A program made the position numbers and the translations under genes. The notes beneath the pieces are model-generated. The model was not told where the DNA came from. It made no database searches and saw only the letters and a list, made by a program, of their open reading frames with translations. This document shows, piece by piece, positions 28,228-36,965 of a DNA stretch of 64,000 nucleotides. Source of the stretch: Prochlorococcus sp. AG-363-O06. Lineage in GTDB: Bacteria; Cyanobacteriota; Cyanobacteriia; PCC-6307; Cyanobiaceae. Position 1 is the first letter of the stretch. Each line of letters begins with the position of its first letter. Location: NCBI GenBank assembly GCA_003280085.1, contig QCFY01000006.1:17887-81886 (forward strand), written 5' to 3'.

Positions 28228-28614
28228 TCACCTCACATGTCTAGAGCCATCAACAGGATGGTAGGCCTCACCTGTTAATTCCTCATAAATTATTGCAGGA
28301 AGACCAGTCTCAAACATAGTTTGCAAAGCTTCCTTCAAGAAAGGATTCCATCCACCAGTGCTCACTTTCCCATGGCGAACAGTCCAATCCCATGTGCCTT
28401 GCAAGTCTCTAGGGATTCGTCCCTCTCTGTCTCTTCTGGCAACTAAGTCAAGCGACTCTACAAGACCCACTTGAATAGGCTGTTTGCCATAGGCAGGGGT
28501 AAGACTTAATTCAAGCCTGACTGGATCCTCCTTCAATAAACGCAAGCGAAACCTTGGAGGCAACTTGAGTGTCTTTAAGACTGCGGCAACAATTCGGGTT
28601 CTTTGATCCACCAT
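28228..28614 (-). CDS. Conserved cyanobacterial hypothetical protein
   Basis: The 128-residue soluble protein starts MVDQRTRIVAAVLKTLKLPP and contains LLKEDPVRLELSLTPAYG, RDREGRIPRDLQGTWDWTV near residue 75 and a basic end, HPVDGSRHVR. Strong charge patterning suggests a folded soluble domain; no known catalytic motif is visible. I do not recognise a characterised family. ATG at 28614. It lies about 60 bases downstream of the DUF2973 gene on the same strand and is likely cotranscribed with it. Confidence 0.7.
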   Translation of the reverse strand: MVDQRTRIVAAVLKTLKLPPRFRLRLLKEDPVRLELSLTPAYGKQPIQVGLVESLDLVARRDREGRIPRDLQGTWDWTVRHGKVSTGGWNPFLKEALQTMFETGLPAIIYEELTGEAYHPVDGSRHVR

Positions 28615-28675
28615 TTACTCCTTATCAAATCATTTGGATGTGTCTTTCGTTGAGAAGCAAAATAATGCAACCAAC

Positions 28676-28951
28676 TTATTCAGCAGAAGTTTCGGCTGAC
28701 TGTGGAGGGTCTACATCTCCAGAAAAACGAACCGTAAGTAATTCTTCCTCAGTAATGCGACCATCTTGATCTAACAATTCCGGATGAATGGTTAATTTGC
28801 CAGTGCGATCTTCCTTGAAATTTCGCAATCCAGAATCTTGATCTTTGGATCTCTGGCTAGTCCTAAACCCATTACGCATTACACGCAATGCCTGCGAAAG
28901 CAAAGCAATGACTACAACAACATAAAAAATTGGAATCAAAGAGCTAAACAT
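28676..28951 (-). CDS. DUF2973 family membrane protein
   Basis: The 91-residue protein has one N-terminal membrane helix (SLIPIFYVVVVIALLSQALRV, residues 4-24) followed by a basic stretch and a cytosolic acidic tail with GKLTIHPELLDQDGRITEEELL, typical of DUF2973. The function is unknown. ATG at 28951. The 312 bases upstream hold no convincing gene. Confidence 0.8.
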   Translation of the reverse strand: MFSSLIPIFYVVVVIALLSQALRVMRNGFRTSQRSKDQDSGLRNFKEDRTGKLTIHPELLDQDGRITEEELLTVRFSGDVDPPQSAETSAE

Positions 28952-29263
28952 GGCAGTTTTGACAAAGGTGCGAAGGCTTTAGTTCATGCGCAAAGAGATC
29001 TACTTCATGATTCCCTATCCCATGGATGGTACATATCAAGACCAAATCAAGATGGATAAAGGGCTTTGGAAGCACCAAAGGCAAGGAATAGAAAAGGCCA
29101 GAGTGAAGTTGGCACAATAGTTAAAGCTAATCTACTAGCTATTTGCTGGAGATGGGGCGAAAAGAATTCTGGACCGGCTAACACAAGATTGGAGGGGGGA
29201 TCCTGATCATGGTCTTAATAAAAACTCTCTTCAATCAGCAACTAAATTTCCTTTAATTAATTA
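28952..29263. other. 312-base gap with a possible 44-codon frame
   Basis: I see no recognised gene here. The longest clean plus-strand frame is an ATG at 28986 giving 44 residues (starts MRKEIYFMIPYPMDG), with no known motif or clear Shine-Dalgarno. The end of the gap must contain promoters for htrA and, on the other strand, for DUF2973. Confidence 0.3.
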
Positions 29264-30469
29264 ATGGTTTTTAGAAAAGCTGATTTAAAAGCGTTACCTC
29301 AAATCACCCAAATGAAATTTATCAGCTCGAAACAACGAATCAAACGAAAACTGATTGTTTTCTTTGTAACCAGTATCGGCCTGCTCAGCATAAATTTCAA
29401 TTGCCCTATGCGGCCGAAGCCATTAAGAGCTGCTCCTTTAAACCAACTATCTCGTAAGTCTTTTGTTGCACAAGCAGTTGCCAGAACTGGGCCTGCTGTA
29501 GTCACCCTGGAAACGGAGAGACAAGTAATTACTCAGGAAAGTATTGGTTTGCCACCGGGATTATTAATGGATCCTTACTTTCGCCGCTTCTTTGGCATAG
29601 AGGGAATGCGAAGACCAAAGTCAAGAATTGAAAGAAGTCAAGGAAGTGGTGTGATTTTTGCTCCTGAGGGCCTTGTTTTAACTAATGCCCATGTAGTTGA
29701 AAACACCTCAAAGGTCGTAGTCGGAATGTCGGATGGACAACGCATTGGAGGGCGAGTAGTGGGAAGAGATTCACTTACAGATCTTGCAGTAATAAGACTT
29801 CGTGGTTCAGGGCCTTGGCCAACGGCACCTTTAGGAAATTCAGACAGCCTCGTTGTAGGTGATTGGGCAATTGCAGTAGGCAACCCATTTGGGCTGGAAA
29901 ACACAGTGACTCTTGGGATAATTAGCAACTTAAATCGCAATGTTGCACAACTTGGTATATCAGGGAAAAGGCTTGACCTTATTCAAACTGATGCTGCTAT
30001 TAATCCAGGTAATTCTGGAGGTCCATTACTGAATGCTGACGGAGAAGTTATTGGAATCAATACTCTTGTTCGTTCAGGCCCTGGAGCTGGCTTAGGTTTT
30101 GCTATCCCAATTAATAGAGCAAGAAAAATTGCCCAACAACTTATAGAGCGAGGTAGGGCAAGTCATCCAATGATTGGGGTGAGTTTGTCTCAAATCCCAT
30201 TAAACAAAACTCACAGTCAACGCTTAAGAAGAAAAGGCGCCCTAGTTCAATATGTACTACCTAGAAGCCCAGGAGATTTAGGAGGGCTAGAAGTTGGAGA
30301 CATAATTATCTCCGTTGGGGGGAAGGCAATGAAAGGTCCTGGAAGTGTAGTAAAAGAAATCAACTCCAATGGTGTAAATAAACCTCTAGGTTTTGAAGTA
30401 ATCAGAGGAACCAGAATGCTTCAATTAAAAATCACTCCTATTGAAATGAATAATATTGAGGCAAGATAG
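29264..30469 (+). CDS. HtrA/DegP-type serine protease with PDZ domain
   Basis: The 401-residue protein starts at ATG 29264. It has an N-terminal hydrophobic anchor (KLIVFFVTSIGLLSINF) with a basic lead. The trypsin-like domain shows the catalytic triad: His in LVLTNAHVV, Asp in SLTDLAVI, and Ser in NPGNSGGPLLN. A single PDZ domain follows near residues 290-395. Cyanobacteria carry two to three paralogues (HtrA, HhoA, HhoB); sequence alone does not say which this is. Such proteases remove damaged envelope or thylakoid proteins. It converges with the ABC-F gene across 60 bases. Confidence 0.93.
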   Translation: MVFRKADLKALPQITQMKFISSKQRIKRKLIVFFVTSIGLLSINFNCPMRPKPLRAAPLNQLSRKSFVAQAVARTGPAVVTLETERQVITQESIGLPPGLLMDPYFRRFFGIEGMRRPKSRIERSQGSGVIFAPEGLVLTNAHVVENTSKVVVGMSDGQRIGGRVVGRDSLTDLAVIRLRGSGPWPTAPLGNSDSLVVGDWAIAVGNPFGLENTVTLGIISNLNRNVAQLGISGKRLDLIQTDAAINPGNSGGPLLNADGEVIGINTLVRSGPGAGLGFAIPINRARKIAQQLIERGRASHPMIGVSLSQIPLNKTHSQRLRRKGALVQYVLPRSPGDLGGLEVGDIIISVGGKAMKGPGSVVKEINSNGVNKPLGFEVIRGTRMLQLKITPIEMNNIEAR

Positions 30470-30530
30470 TATATTTGGAATAATAATTGATATCGTTAAG
30501 ACGATAGTACTACAATCTAGGTATACAATC

Positions 30531-32249
30531 TTATTTCTTTTTTAACTTCTTTTGCTTTCTTTGCCGATCTCGATTAGCAATTCTTTTAGCTTCTCGTTTA
30601 GCCAATTCAATTGCTTTAGAAGCTTCTACAGCCTCTTCTGCCTTTTTCTCCTGAAAATATGAATAATCACCACGATAAAGTACCAATTCTCCATCTCTCA
30701 GTTCAACAATTCTATTTGCAACACGAGAAATAAAGTAACGATCATGTGAGACTATTAAGGCAGCGCCCTTATAGTCTCTAAGAGCATCTTCAAGCATTTG
30801 CTTGGCTGGAATATCAAGATGGTTTGTAGGTTCATCAAGTAGTAAAAGATTTGATGGTTTAACAAGCATCAAAGCAAGTGCCACCCTTGCCTTTTCCCCA
30901 CCACTTAATTCGCCAACTTCCTTAAAAACAGATTGATTGCTTAAGCCAAAGCTACCAAGTAAAGAGCGAACTTGAGTTTGAGTCCAGGTTGGGACTGCCT
31001 CAAATATGGTATCTAACACTATTTTAGTTAAGTCTAGAGCTTCTGCTTGGTTTTGCGCAAAATAACCAACCTGAATATTATATTTCCCTAAAGAAGCGCT
31101 CCCTTCTAAAGGAGACTCAAGCCCCATAATTAAACGTAAAAGTGTCGATTTACCTGAACCATTTGGGCCTATAAATGCAATTCTATCACCAGCCTCAACT
31201 TCAAGATTTGCACCAAGAAAAAGAATCTTATCCCCATAAGTATGTGTTAAATCTACAACAGAGACTACTTGCCTCCCTGACCTGGGTGGATCTGGAAACT
31301 GAAATCTAGGGCCAACTTCATTATCAAGAGGCACTTCTACTCGCTGAACTTTCTCAAGTTGCTTTTCTCTACTTTTTGCTTGAGTACTCCTAGTCGCACT
31401 TGCTCTAAAACGATCAATATAAGTCTGTTGAGCAGCCAACTCCTTTTGCTGACGATCAAATGCTGATTGGGCAGCTTCTTTTTCCAGTCTCTTTTGCTCA
31501 ATATACGCACTGTAATTTCCTATATATGTGCGTGACTTACCTCTCTCAATACTAACAATATGTGTACAAATATTATCTAAAAAAGTTCTGTCATGACTAA
31601 TAACAACCATAGCAGATGACTGCTTTATTAGATATTTTTCCAACCATTTAATCGTATCTAAGTCTAAATGATTTGTTGGTTCATCTAACAAAAGTAAATC
31701 AGGCGTTTGAAGCAATATCTTGCCTAACGCAATTCTCATTTGCCAGCCACCAGAAAAATTACCAACTAACCCATCAGCATCCTTTGAAGAGAAGCCAAGA
31801 GTAGGAAGAAGCTTCTCAATTTGAGCCTCTAACTCATACCCATGTAATGCCTCAAAATGGCTTTGAAGCGTACCTAAATCTTTTATCAGTTTGTCAAGAT
31901 AAATCGGTTCCTCTGCTGCCCTAGAGGAACCCATGGCTTCCTCAACAATTTGCTGATCTTCTAAGACCCTGGCTGCATTTGAGAAAGCCTGAAACAGTTC
32001 TGCTCTAACTGTACGTGTGAGGTCAACATCAAACTCTTGCTGCAAATATGCAACATGAGGGTCTCCTTGTCTCAAGACCTTTCCAGATGTGGCTTCTTCT
32101 AGCCCGGCAATTATTTTTAATTGCGTAGATTTACCTGCTCCATTAGCCCCTACTAGCCCTATCCGTTCGCCAGGTCTAACCTCCCAAGTGATGTCCCTCA
32201 AGACTTCACTAGTTGGATAGATTTTGCTTATGCCCTCAAGTCTCAGCAC
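30531..32249 (-). CDS. ABC-F family ATPase (ribosome-associated type)
   Basis: The 572-residue protein has two ABC nucleotide domains and no membrane segment. Domain 1 has GANGAGKST, signature NFSGGWQMR and LLLLDEPTNHLD; domain 2 has [18 protein letters not shown] and LLLLDEPTNHLD. A linker rich in Lys and Gln (residues about 250-300) and a Lys/Arg-rich C-terminus ending KKLKKK are typical of ABC-F factors such as Uup and EttA, which act on the ribosome. The start is GTG at 32249. It is a translation factor rather than a transporter by inference. Confidence 0.92.
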   Translation of the reverse strand: MLRLEGISKIYPTSEVLRDITWEVRPGERIGLVGANGAGKSTQLKIIAGLEEATSGKVLRQGDPHVAYLQQEFDVDLTRTVRAELFQAFSNAARVLEDQQIVEEAMGSSRAAEEPIYLDKLIKDLGTLQSHFEALHGYELEAQIEKLLPTLGFSSKDADGLVGNFSGGWQMRIALGKILLQTPDLLLLDEPTNHLDLDTIKWLEKYLIKQSSAMVVISHDRTFLDNICTHIVSIERGKSRTYIGNYSAYIEQKRLEKEAAQSAFDRQQKELAAQQTYIDRFRASATRSTQAKSREKQLEKVQRVEVPLDNEVGPRFQFPDPPRSGRQVVSVVDLTHTYGDKILFLGANLEVEAGDRIAFIGPNGSGKSTLLRLIMGLESPLEGSASLGKYNIQVGYFAQNQAEALDLTKIVLDTIFEAVPTWTQTQVRSLLGSFGLSNQSVFKEVGELSGGEKARVALALMLVKPSNLLLLDEPTNHLDIPAKQMLEDALRDYKGAALIVSHDRYFISRVANRIVELRDGELVLYRGDYSYFQEKKAEEAVEASKAIELAKREAKRIANRDRQRKQKKLKKK

Positions 32250-32328
32250 TCTTGAAAAATAATCTTATGTACATCATCCTGCTAGGAGTCAAGCCAGACT
32301 GTAGTGAAACCTTTCCAGGTCATAAAGC

Positions 32329-32517
32329 ATGATGAGACTAGAACAAATAACTGCAATAGTTCTAGCAGCTGGCTTGGCAATTCCTAGTTACTGGTTTTTT
32401 TGGACATTAGCAGGAGGAGGAGGCTATGACAGAAGGGAAAGTCAACCTTCAAGCAAAGTTGAGCAAATTAAGGAAGCCATGCAACATCAATCCTCTAAAG
32501 CCCCCCACGAGCTTTGA
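32329..32517 (+). CDS. Small membrane-anchored hypothetical protein
   Basis: The 62-residue protein has one N-terminal helix (ITAIVLAAGLAIPSYWFFWTLA, residues 7-28), then a Gly-rich GGGGYDRRESQ turn and a polar tail. ATG at 32329, overlapping by 23 bases the 3' end of the Nif11-type gene on the opposite strand. The hydrophobic-then-polar layout and normal base use support a gene, but I do not recognise it. Confidence 0.55.
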   Translation: MMRLEQITAIVLAAGLAIPSYWFFWTLAGGGGYDRRESQPSSKVEQIKEAMQHQSSKAPHEL

Positions 32518-32725
32518 CAACCCATTGCTTTGTGTCACCATCATCCATACTCGCCAAATACTCCTTCACTTCAGATGGTGTGACAGACAAGCCAAGCTCA
32601 TCTCCTAATTGGCAAATTGCATTGATTGCCCCTTGGGGGTCCTGCAGCGCTTGTCTGAACAAAGCTTGGGTCTGCTCAGGATTTGACTGAATCCGCCTAT
32701 AAAGCTCTTTAGCATTACTGCTCAT
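32495..32725 (-). CDS. Nif11-domain peptide
   Basis: The 76-residue protein has the Nif11 fold signature: helical SNAKELYRRIQSNPEQTQALFRQ, then QDPQGAINAICQLGDELGLSVTPSEVKEYLASM. Nif11-type sequences often serve as leaders for lanthipeptides in marine picocyanobacteria. Here the chain ends ARGGL immediately after a double glycine, with no cysteine-rich core, and no LanM or transporter lies nearby, so a leader role is uncertain. Its C-terminal codons contain a G6 run, where a one-base change would alter the end. ATG at 32725. Confidence 0.75.
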   Translation of the reverse strand: MSSNAKELYRRIQSNPEQTQALFRQALQDPQGAINAICQLGDELGLSVTPSEVKEYLASMDDGDTKQWVVKARGGL

Positions 32726-32757
32726 AAAAATAAGGATGCTTAATAAACACTATTCAG

Positions 32758-33111
32758 CTAAGCAACTTTTGACTCAATTTTTGAATCATGCAACTGTTCT
32801 GAATCGCCTTCATGCATTCCTGTAGCAGAAGCATCCTTCATACTTCTTGCATCCATACAAAGAACCTTTCTCAATTGTGCGAAATTCGCAGCTTTAGTAG
32901 TCCTTCCTTCTTGATTCGCACCATGCTCAGCTCGCTGCAAAACATGATGCAAATGAGTAAGCAGATAAGGACTTATTACTGCAGAAATCAATACATCACT
33001 GTTTTCACCCATTCTGCGAGATCTGCGGCGCCGAGTTGAAAAAGTCATTTTCCTCTCAGCAGTTGAAGAAGTTTGAGAACGATTGGCTCTGGGAAGAGTT
33101 GGTTTAGGCAT
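32758..33111 (-). CDS. Hypothetical basic protein with RRRRSRR motif
   Basis: From ATG at 33111 the 117-residue protein has a Pro/Ser/Arg-rich N-terminus with TRRRRSRRMGENSDV near residue 25, a hydrophobic stretch (ISAVISPYLLTHLHHVLQ) and a charged tail. A Shine-Dalgarno-like GGAGGGACTT precedes this ATG. The frame stays open for another 36 codons to 33219, but those codons would read through a perfect inverted repeat, so the shorter start is favoured. No family is recognised. It is divergent from the ribbon-helix-helix gene. Confidence 0.6.
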   Translation of the reverse strand: MPKPTLPRANRSQTSSTAERKMTFSTRRRRSRRMGENSDVLISAVISPYLLTHLHHVLQRAEHGANQEGRTTKAANFAQLRKVLCMDARSMKDASATGMHEGDSEQLHDSKIESKVA

Positions 33112-33175
33112 AAGTCCCTCCATTAGAAAATCGATGTGCATTGCAAATGACGTCATCTCTAGAGCTAAAAGGCCA

Positions 33176-33209
33176 TCGAAAAAGCAATGGCGCGCAAAAG
33201 CTTTTTCGA
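33176..33209. repeat. 10-bp perfect inverted repeat in divergent promoter region
   Basis: TCGAAAAAGC at 33176-33185 and GCTTTTTCGA at 33200-33209 are perfect complements around a 14-base loop. The element lies between the hypothetical gene on the minus strand (start 33111) and the ribbon-helix-helix gene on the plus strand (start 33317). It may be an operator or an attenuator-like hairpin. The A/T runs sit inside the stem, unlike a standard terminator. Confidence 0.55.
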
Positions 33210-33316
33210 AGCTGGTCACCGCATGGAGTATTCAAAATCTTTAGAAAAGCATACTCCTGGATACTATCCTTGCATACCTCTGTACACTATTTAGTAACCA
33301 ATACAGTCATTGGGTC

Positions 33317-33634
33317 GTGGCAACCCGGCAAAATTCTTCAAATGGGAAGCCCAAGTCGCCGCGTATTCAAGTGGTGCTGCCAGAAGATCTTTGTTTGCGT
33401 CTAAGCCACCTTGCCGAACAAGAGTCAAGAACTGTGAGCAATATGGCAAAAGTGCTTATTCAACAAGGCGTTCAAAAATTCGATAAGAAAATTGTTTCAT
33501 CTCAAAAAGAAAAAGTATCTAATTCAATGACTGAAAGTTTTCGTTCAGCACTTGAAGCCCAAGAAACTAAACGACTCAGAGGAGCACCGCGCAGATTTAG
33601 GCTTTATAAACCTTCCAGGAATGAAAAAGATTAG
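33317..33634 (+). CDS. Ribbon-helix-helix (CopG/MetJ-type) DNA-binding protein candidate
   Basis: The 105-residue protein starts at GTG 33317. The N-terminal domain KSPRIQVVLPEDLCLRLS, then HLAEQESRTVSNMAKVLIQ (residues about 14-50), fits a beta strand followed by two helices, the ribbon-helix-helix fold of CopG/Arc-type regulators. The second half is basic and Ser-rich. The divergent hypothetical gene and the perfect inverted repeat at 33176-33209 in the shared spacer suggest self-regulation, which is inference. Confidence 0.68.
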   Translation: MATRQNSSNGKPKSPRIQVVLPEDLCLRLSHLAEQESRTVSNMAKVLIQQGVQKFDKKIVSSQKEKVSNSMTESFRSALEAQETKRLRGAPRRFRLYKPSRNEKD

Positions 33635-33650
33635 TGAAGTCAGAATTCAA

Positions 33651-34790
33651 TCAAGGTGGATCAGTTCTAATTCCTAGTACCGCAGATCTACTAGAACCAG
33701 TTATAGAAGAAGTGTCCGCTGGGTGCAAAAGAATATGCCAATAAGCCAAAAGCGCAAAGGCAAGTGCCTCACGAATTTCAATAGGTATGCCAAATTTATC
33801 AATGGTTAAAGTTCTCATCCCATAACTTCTTGAATTAATTTCTTTTAAGATGACTGGGTTTCGGCAACCACCACCAGCAATTACTAATTCAATGGGATAA
33901 ATATGCTTATTAGCTTGAAGATTCTCAAGATCTTGAACAACAATAGCTGCTGTAAATGCAGCCAAAGTGGCCAAAAGATCTTCAGGAGAAATAGGAGAAA
34001 CTTGATCTAGGCGACTTTGAAAATCCTTTATCCCAAATTGTTCCCTTCCAGTTGATTTAGGAGGTGATTTCTGAAAATAAGGTTCCTTCAACCATTGATG
34101 AATAATTGATTCATCAACAACACCTTGGGCAGCCATTTTTCCCGCCTCATCAAACAATAAAGCTCCATGACTAACTTTTTGACTCGCAAAATCCAACAAA
34201 GTATTCCCAGGTCCACAATCCCATCCCAAGACAGGATGCAAGCAATTGGGACCAATTGAAGGTGGAATAAGGGAAAGATTTGAAATTCCCCCAATATTAA
34301 GAACTGCTCTCCAACCTGCAATTCGGCCGAGTATTGCTGCATCAAGAATTGGCACTAAAGGAGCACCTTGTCCTCCCAGTGCAAGATCAGCAGCTCTAAA
34401 GTCACTTATTACAGGCTTATTTAATAAAGCAGCAAGTAATTGTGGCTGTAATAACTGCAAACTCGCACCACGCTTTTCTTGAGAAGGTGTGCGATGCCAA
34501 ACAGTTTGCCCATGGCAGCCAATCACATTTGCATACCCTTTGGGATCGCATGCCTTAGCTGCTTCAGAATTCACTTCAGTAATTGCTTCAAGAAGCTCTA
34601 ACCAATCAGAGCTTTTCAAAGGCAAGCCCTGACCTACATCAAGAACTTTCCTCCTAAGGGAATCTGGATAAGCAATTGAGGCAGTACTCCTAATAGTCCA
34701 TTGCGGATTATTTGGACTACCTTTGAATTCTGCCAATACTGAATCCACTCCATCAGCACTCGTCCCACTCATTAAGCCCAGAGCAAGCAT
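33651..34790 (-). CDS. anmK: Anhydro-N-acetylmuramic acid kinase
   Basis: AnmK phosphorylates 1,6-anhydro-MurNAc from cell-wall turnover to MurNAc-6-P, using ATP. The 379-residue protein begins MLALGLMSGTSADGVDSVLAE, the phosphate-binding SGTSADG motif, then GCHGQTVWH, SDFRAADLALGGQGAPLVP near residue 130 and LNIGGISNLSL near 165, all family-specific. ATG at 34790. It lies 3 bases downstream of the ktrA-like gene on the same strand, so it is likely in the same transcript. The GH3 enzyme at 7.3-8.9 kb fits the same recycling pathway. Confidence 0.94.
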   Translation of the reverse strand: MLALGLMSGTSADGVDSVLAEFKGSPNNPQWTIRSTASIAYPDSLRRKVLDVGQGLPLKSSDWLELLEAITEVNSEAAKACDPKGYANVIGCHGQTVWHRTPSQEKRGASLQLLQPQLLAALLNKPVISDFRAADLALGGQGAPLVPILDAAILGRIAGWRAVLNIGGISNLSLIPPSIGPNCLHPVLGWDCGPGNTLLDFASQKVSHGALLFDEAGKMAAQGVVDESIIHQWLKEPYFQKSPPKSTGREQFGIKDFQSRLDQVSPISPEDLLATLAAFTAAIVVQDLENLQANKHIYPIELVIAGGGCRNPVILKEINSRSYGMRTLTIDKFGIPIEIREALAFALLAYWHILLHPADTSSITGSSRSAVLGIRTDPP

Positions 34791-34793
34791 CTA

Positions 34794-35498
34794 TTAACTT
34801 TGAGGCATATTTTGCAGATCTTTCATAAGTCCCATGACAACAAGAACATGATCAGGCTCAAGAACATATGTTGCAGGAGGGTTCACTGTTAAACGTTCCT
34901 TCGGTCCAGCGGCTAAAACATTTACCAAATAATTCTTTCTAAGGTTTAAATCTCTAAGAGAACGGCCGACAAAAATTGCAGGAACCTTAATCTCATCAAT
35001 ACCAGTCTGATCATCTAATTCAAGCCTTTCAATCAAGTTAGGACGTACCAATTCAAGCCCTAATCTTTCTCCCTGCATTCTGGACGGAAAAACTACTCGA
35101 TCTGCTCCAACACGTTTCAACATCTTTTCATGCAAATCACTTGTAGCTCTTGCAATTACATATCGCACTCGACTGCCTTCAGTATCTTTAGCAATCAAAG
35201 TAGTGGTAATACTCGCTTCAATCGGCTCACTAATCCCAACGACAACAGTACCCATTTCAAGAACACCGGCTTCACGCATTGATTCTTCATCAGTCGAATC
35301 AACAACCCTGGCCTCAATTGATGGTTCCAGCTGACGCAAGTCCTCAATAGCTCTTTCTGAAGAATCAACAGCAAGAACTTGGGCTCCATTTTGAATTAGT
35401 TCCCGACATACCGCACTACCAAAACGGCCAATGCCAACCACTGCAAAACCTAAATCATCAGCCTCATGCTTAAGAGGCCATTGCCACCACTCGCTCAT
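34794..35498 (-). CDS. ktrA: KtrA/TrkA-type potassium channel regulatory subunit
   Basis: The 234-residue protein has an RCK/TrkA-N Rossmann domain with FAVVGIGRFGSAVCRELI near residue 18, and a TrkA-C domain in the last 80 residues (VPAIFVGRSLRDLNLRKNY onward). It would bind nucleotide and gate the KtrB pore encoded just upstream. ATG at 35498. Order is ktrB, ktrA, anmK on the minus strand; ktrB ends about 25 bases upstream. Confidence 0.9.
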   Translation of the reverse strand: MSEWWQWPLKHEADDLGFAVVGIGRFGSAVCRELIQNGAQVLAVDSSERAIEDLRQLEPSIEARVVDSTDEESMREAGVLEMGTVVVGISEPIEASITTTLIAKDTEGSRVRYVIARATSDLHEKMLKRVGADRVVFPSRMQGERLGLELVRPNLIERLELDDQTGIDEIKVPAIFVGRSLRDLNLRKNYLVNVLAAGPKERLTVNPPATYVLEPDHVLVVMGLMKDLQNMPQS

Positions 35499-35522
35499 GG
35501 TTGTTCCTCAGAGTGAAAACTC

Positions 35523-36938
35523 TCAAACATAAAGATCCTCCTTTGGATAACCAATACGATTTTTATGGTGCACTTTGCCACGATTCATAGCCTCCCAAAT
35601 TGCACTAAGCAATAAAAGTATCCCCAATCTGCCCACAAACATTCCCACAATAAGAACAAGTTGCCCAAAGTGACCCAATTGCTGAGTTACTCCCACATCA
35701 AAACCAACGGTGGCAAAAGCAGAAACACAAGTAAAAAGCATTTCCAAAAAGGAAAAAGATTCTTCCTCCCCAAGATTGGTAGTAATGCTGAGTAGAAGAG
35801 CCATCATCAAAACAAAAAGCAATGAGCCAACCGTTATTCCAACTGCTTTTAATACAACCTTATCTGAAATCTGGCGCTTACGTATTACAACATCATCTTG
35901 GCCTCTCAAAGTAGATCTAGTGGCTGCCATTAAAGCTGCAACTGTTGTAGTTTTAATGCCTCCACCTGTTCCACCTGGGCTGGCACCAATAAACATCAAT
36001 GTCATTAAAACTAAAAGACCAGAGTCAGAAATGGTCTTAATAGATATTGGCAAATTGGTAAAGCCAGCAGTTCTTGCACTAACGGAAGCAAATAAAGCAG
36101 TCATTAATCGCTCAGGAAAATCTAAAGTCGAAAAGAAATTCTCATGTCCTAACGATTCAGTAATTAAAAACCCAATCCCACCAAATAAGGTCAATAGAAA
36201 AGTGGTTCGCAAAACCAAACGAGTATGTAAACTCAAATTTTGTCGATTTAGTTGGTTGCGATTAATCCAAAGGTCACTAGTTACTCTCCATCCCAAACCA
36301 CCTAAAACTATCAACATGATCATTACAGCATTAACAACCCAATTAGTACGATATCCCTGCAAACTATCTGACCAGAGCCCAAATCCTGCATTGTTATAGG
36401 CAGAGATGCTATGAAATAAAGATGCCCAAAGTCTTTCGCCTACATTAGTTATATCTTTAAAACCAAAAAAATATAATGCAAAAGCACCTGAAAATATTAA
36501 AACTGCTGCAGTTAGGGCAATGCCACGAAAAGTTCTTCCAACTCCACCTACTCCAAATTCATCAAGTGTCTTCCCACGATCTAATCGACATCTAAGTTCC
36601 GTACCTCTAACGACGAAGCCTTGCAAGAAAGTTGTTATTGCCATCAAGCCTAATCCACCAATCAAGAGCATTGTCGCCAAAACACTTTGACCAAAGGTAG
36701 TCAACTCGGAACCTACATCAATAATTGTTAGCCCAGTAACAGTAACTGCAGAGGTGGCCGTGAATAGAGCTTCCCAAATACCCACTTGGGGACTAGAGCA
36801 TAAAGGAGTAGATAAAATGAATGTGCCTATAGCAATAACCAGCAGACCTGTCACCACAGTAAATTGTGGTACCGTCATTCGCCGGTACCAAGCCTGTTGT
36901 CGATATATAGATGTAGTTGGTGACACTTCAGAGCCCAA
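35523..36938 (-). CDS. ktrB: KtrB/TrkH-type K+ (or Na+/K+) transporter
   Basis: The 471-residue protein has eight to ten membrane segments and repeated pore loops ending in a Gly: ATSAVTVTGLTIID near residue 64, SISAYNNAGFGLWSD near 180, SVSARTAGFTNL near 289 and CVSAFATVGFDVG near 408. The TrkH/KtrB family pores use these four glycines. A TTG at 36938 starts it; M21 (MTVPQF) is an alternative. The RCK subunit gene follows closely, consistent with a KtrAB system in the cytoplasmic membrane. Length is normal. Confidence 0.93.
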   Translation of the reverse strand: MGSEVSPTTSIYRQQAWYRRMTVPQFTVVTGLLVIAIGTFILSTPLCSSPQVGIWEALFTATSAVTVTGLTIIDVGSELTTFGQSVLATMLLIGGLGLMAITTFLQGFVVRGTELRCRLDRGKTLDEFGVGGVGRTFRGIALTAAVLIFSGAFALYFFGFKDITNVGERLWASLFHSISAYNNAGFGLWSDSLQGYRTNWVVNAVMIMLIVLGGLGWRVTSDLWINRNQLNRQNLSLHTRLVLRTTFLLTLFGGIGFLITESLGHENFFSTLDFPERLMTALFASVSARTAGFTNLPISIKTISDSGLLVLMTLMFIGASPGGTGGGIKTTTVAALMAATRSTLRGQDDVVIRKRQISDKVVLKAVGITVGSLLFVLMMALLLSITTNLGEEESFSFLEMLFTCVSAFATVGFDVGVTQQLGHFGQLVLIVGMFVGRLGILLLLSAIWEAMNRGKVHHKNRIGYPKEDLYV

Positions 36939-36965
36939 GTATCGTTGAAAATTTTCTAATGTAAA

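Noticed and set aside
30491..30506. TATCGT-TAAG-ACGATA hairpin between htrA and the ABC-F gene
   Set aside because: Only six A/T-rich pairs and no T-run, so a terminator call is not supported.
32495..32725. A lanthipeptide biosynthesis cluster around the Nif11 peptide
   Set aside because: No LanM, protease-transporter or core peptide is present nearby.
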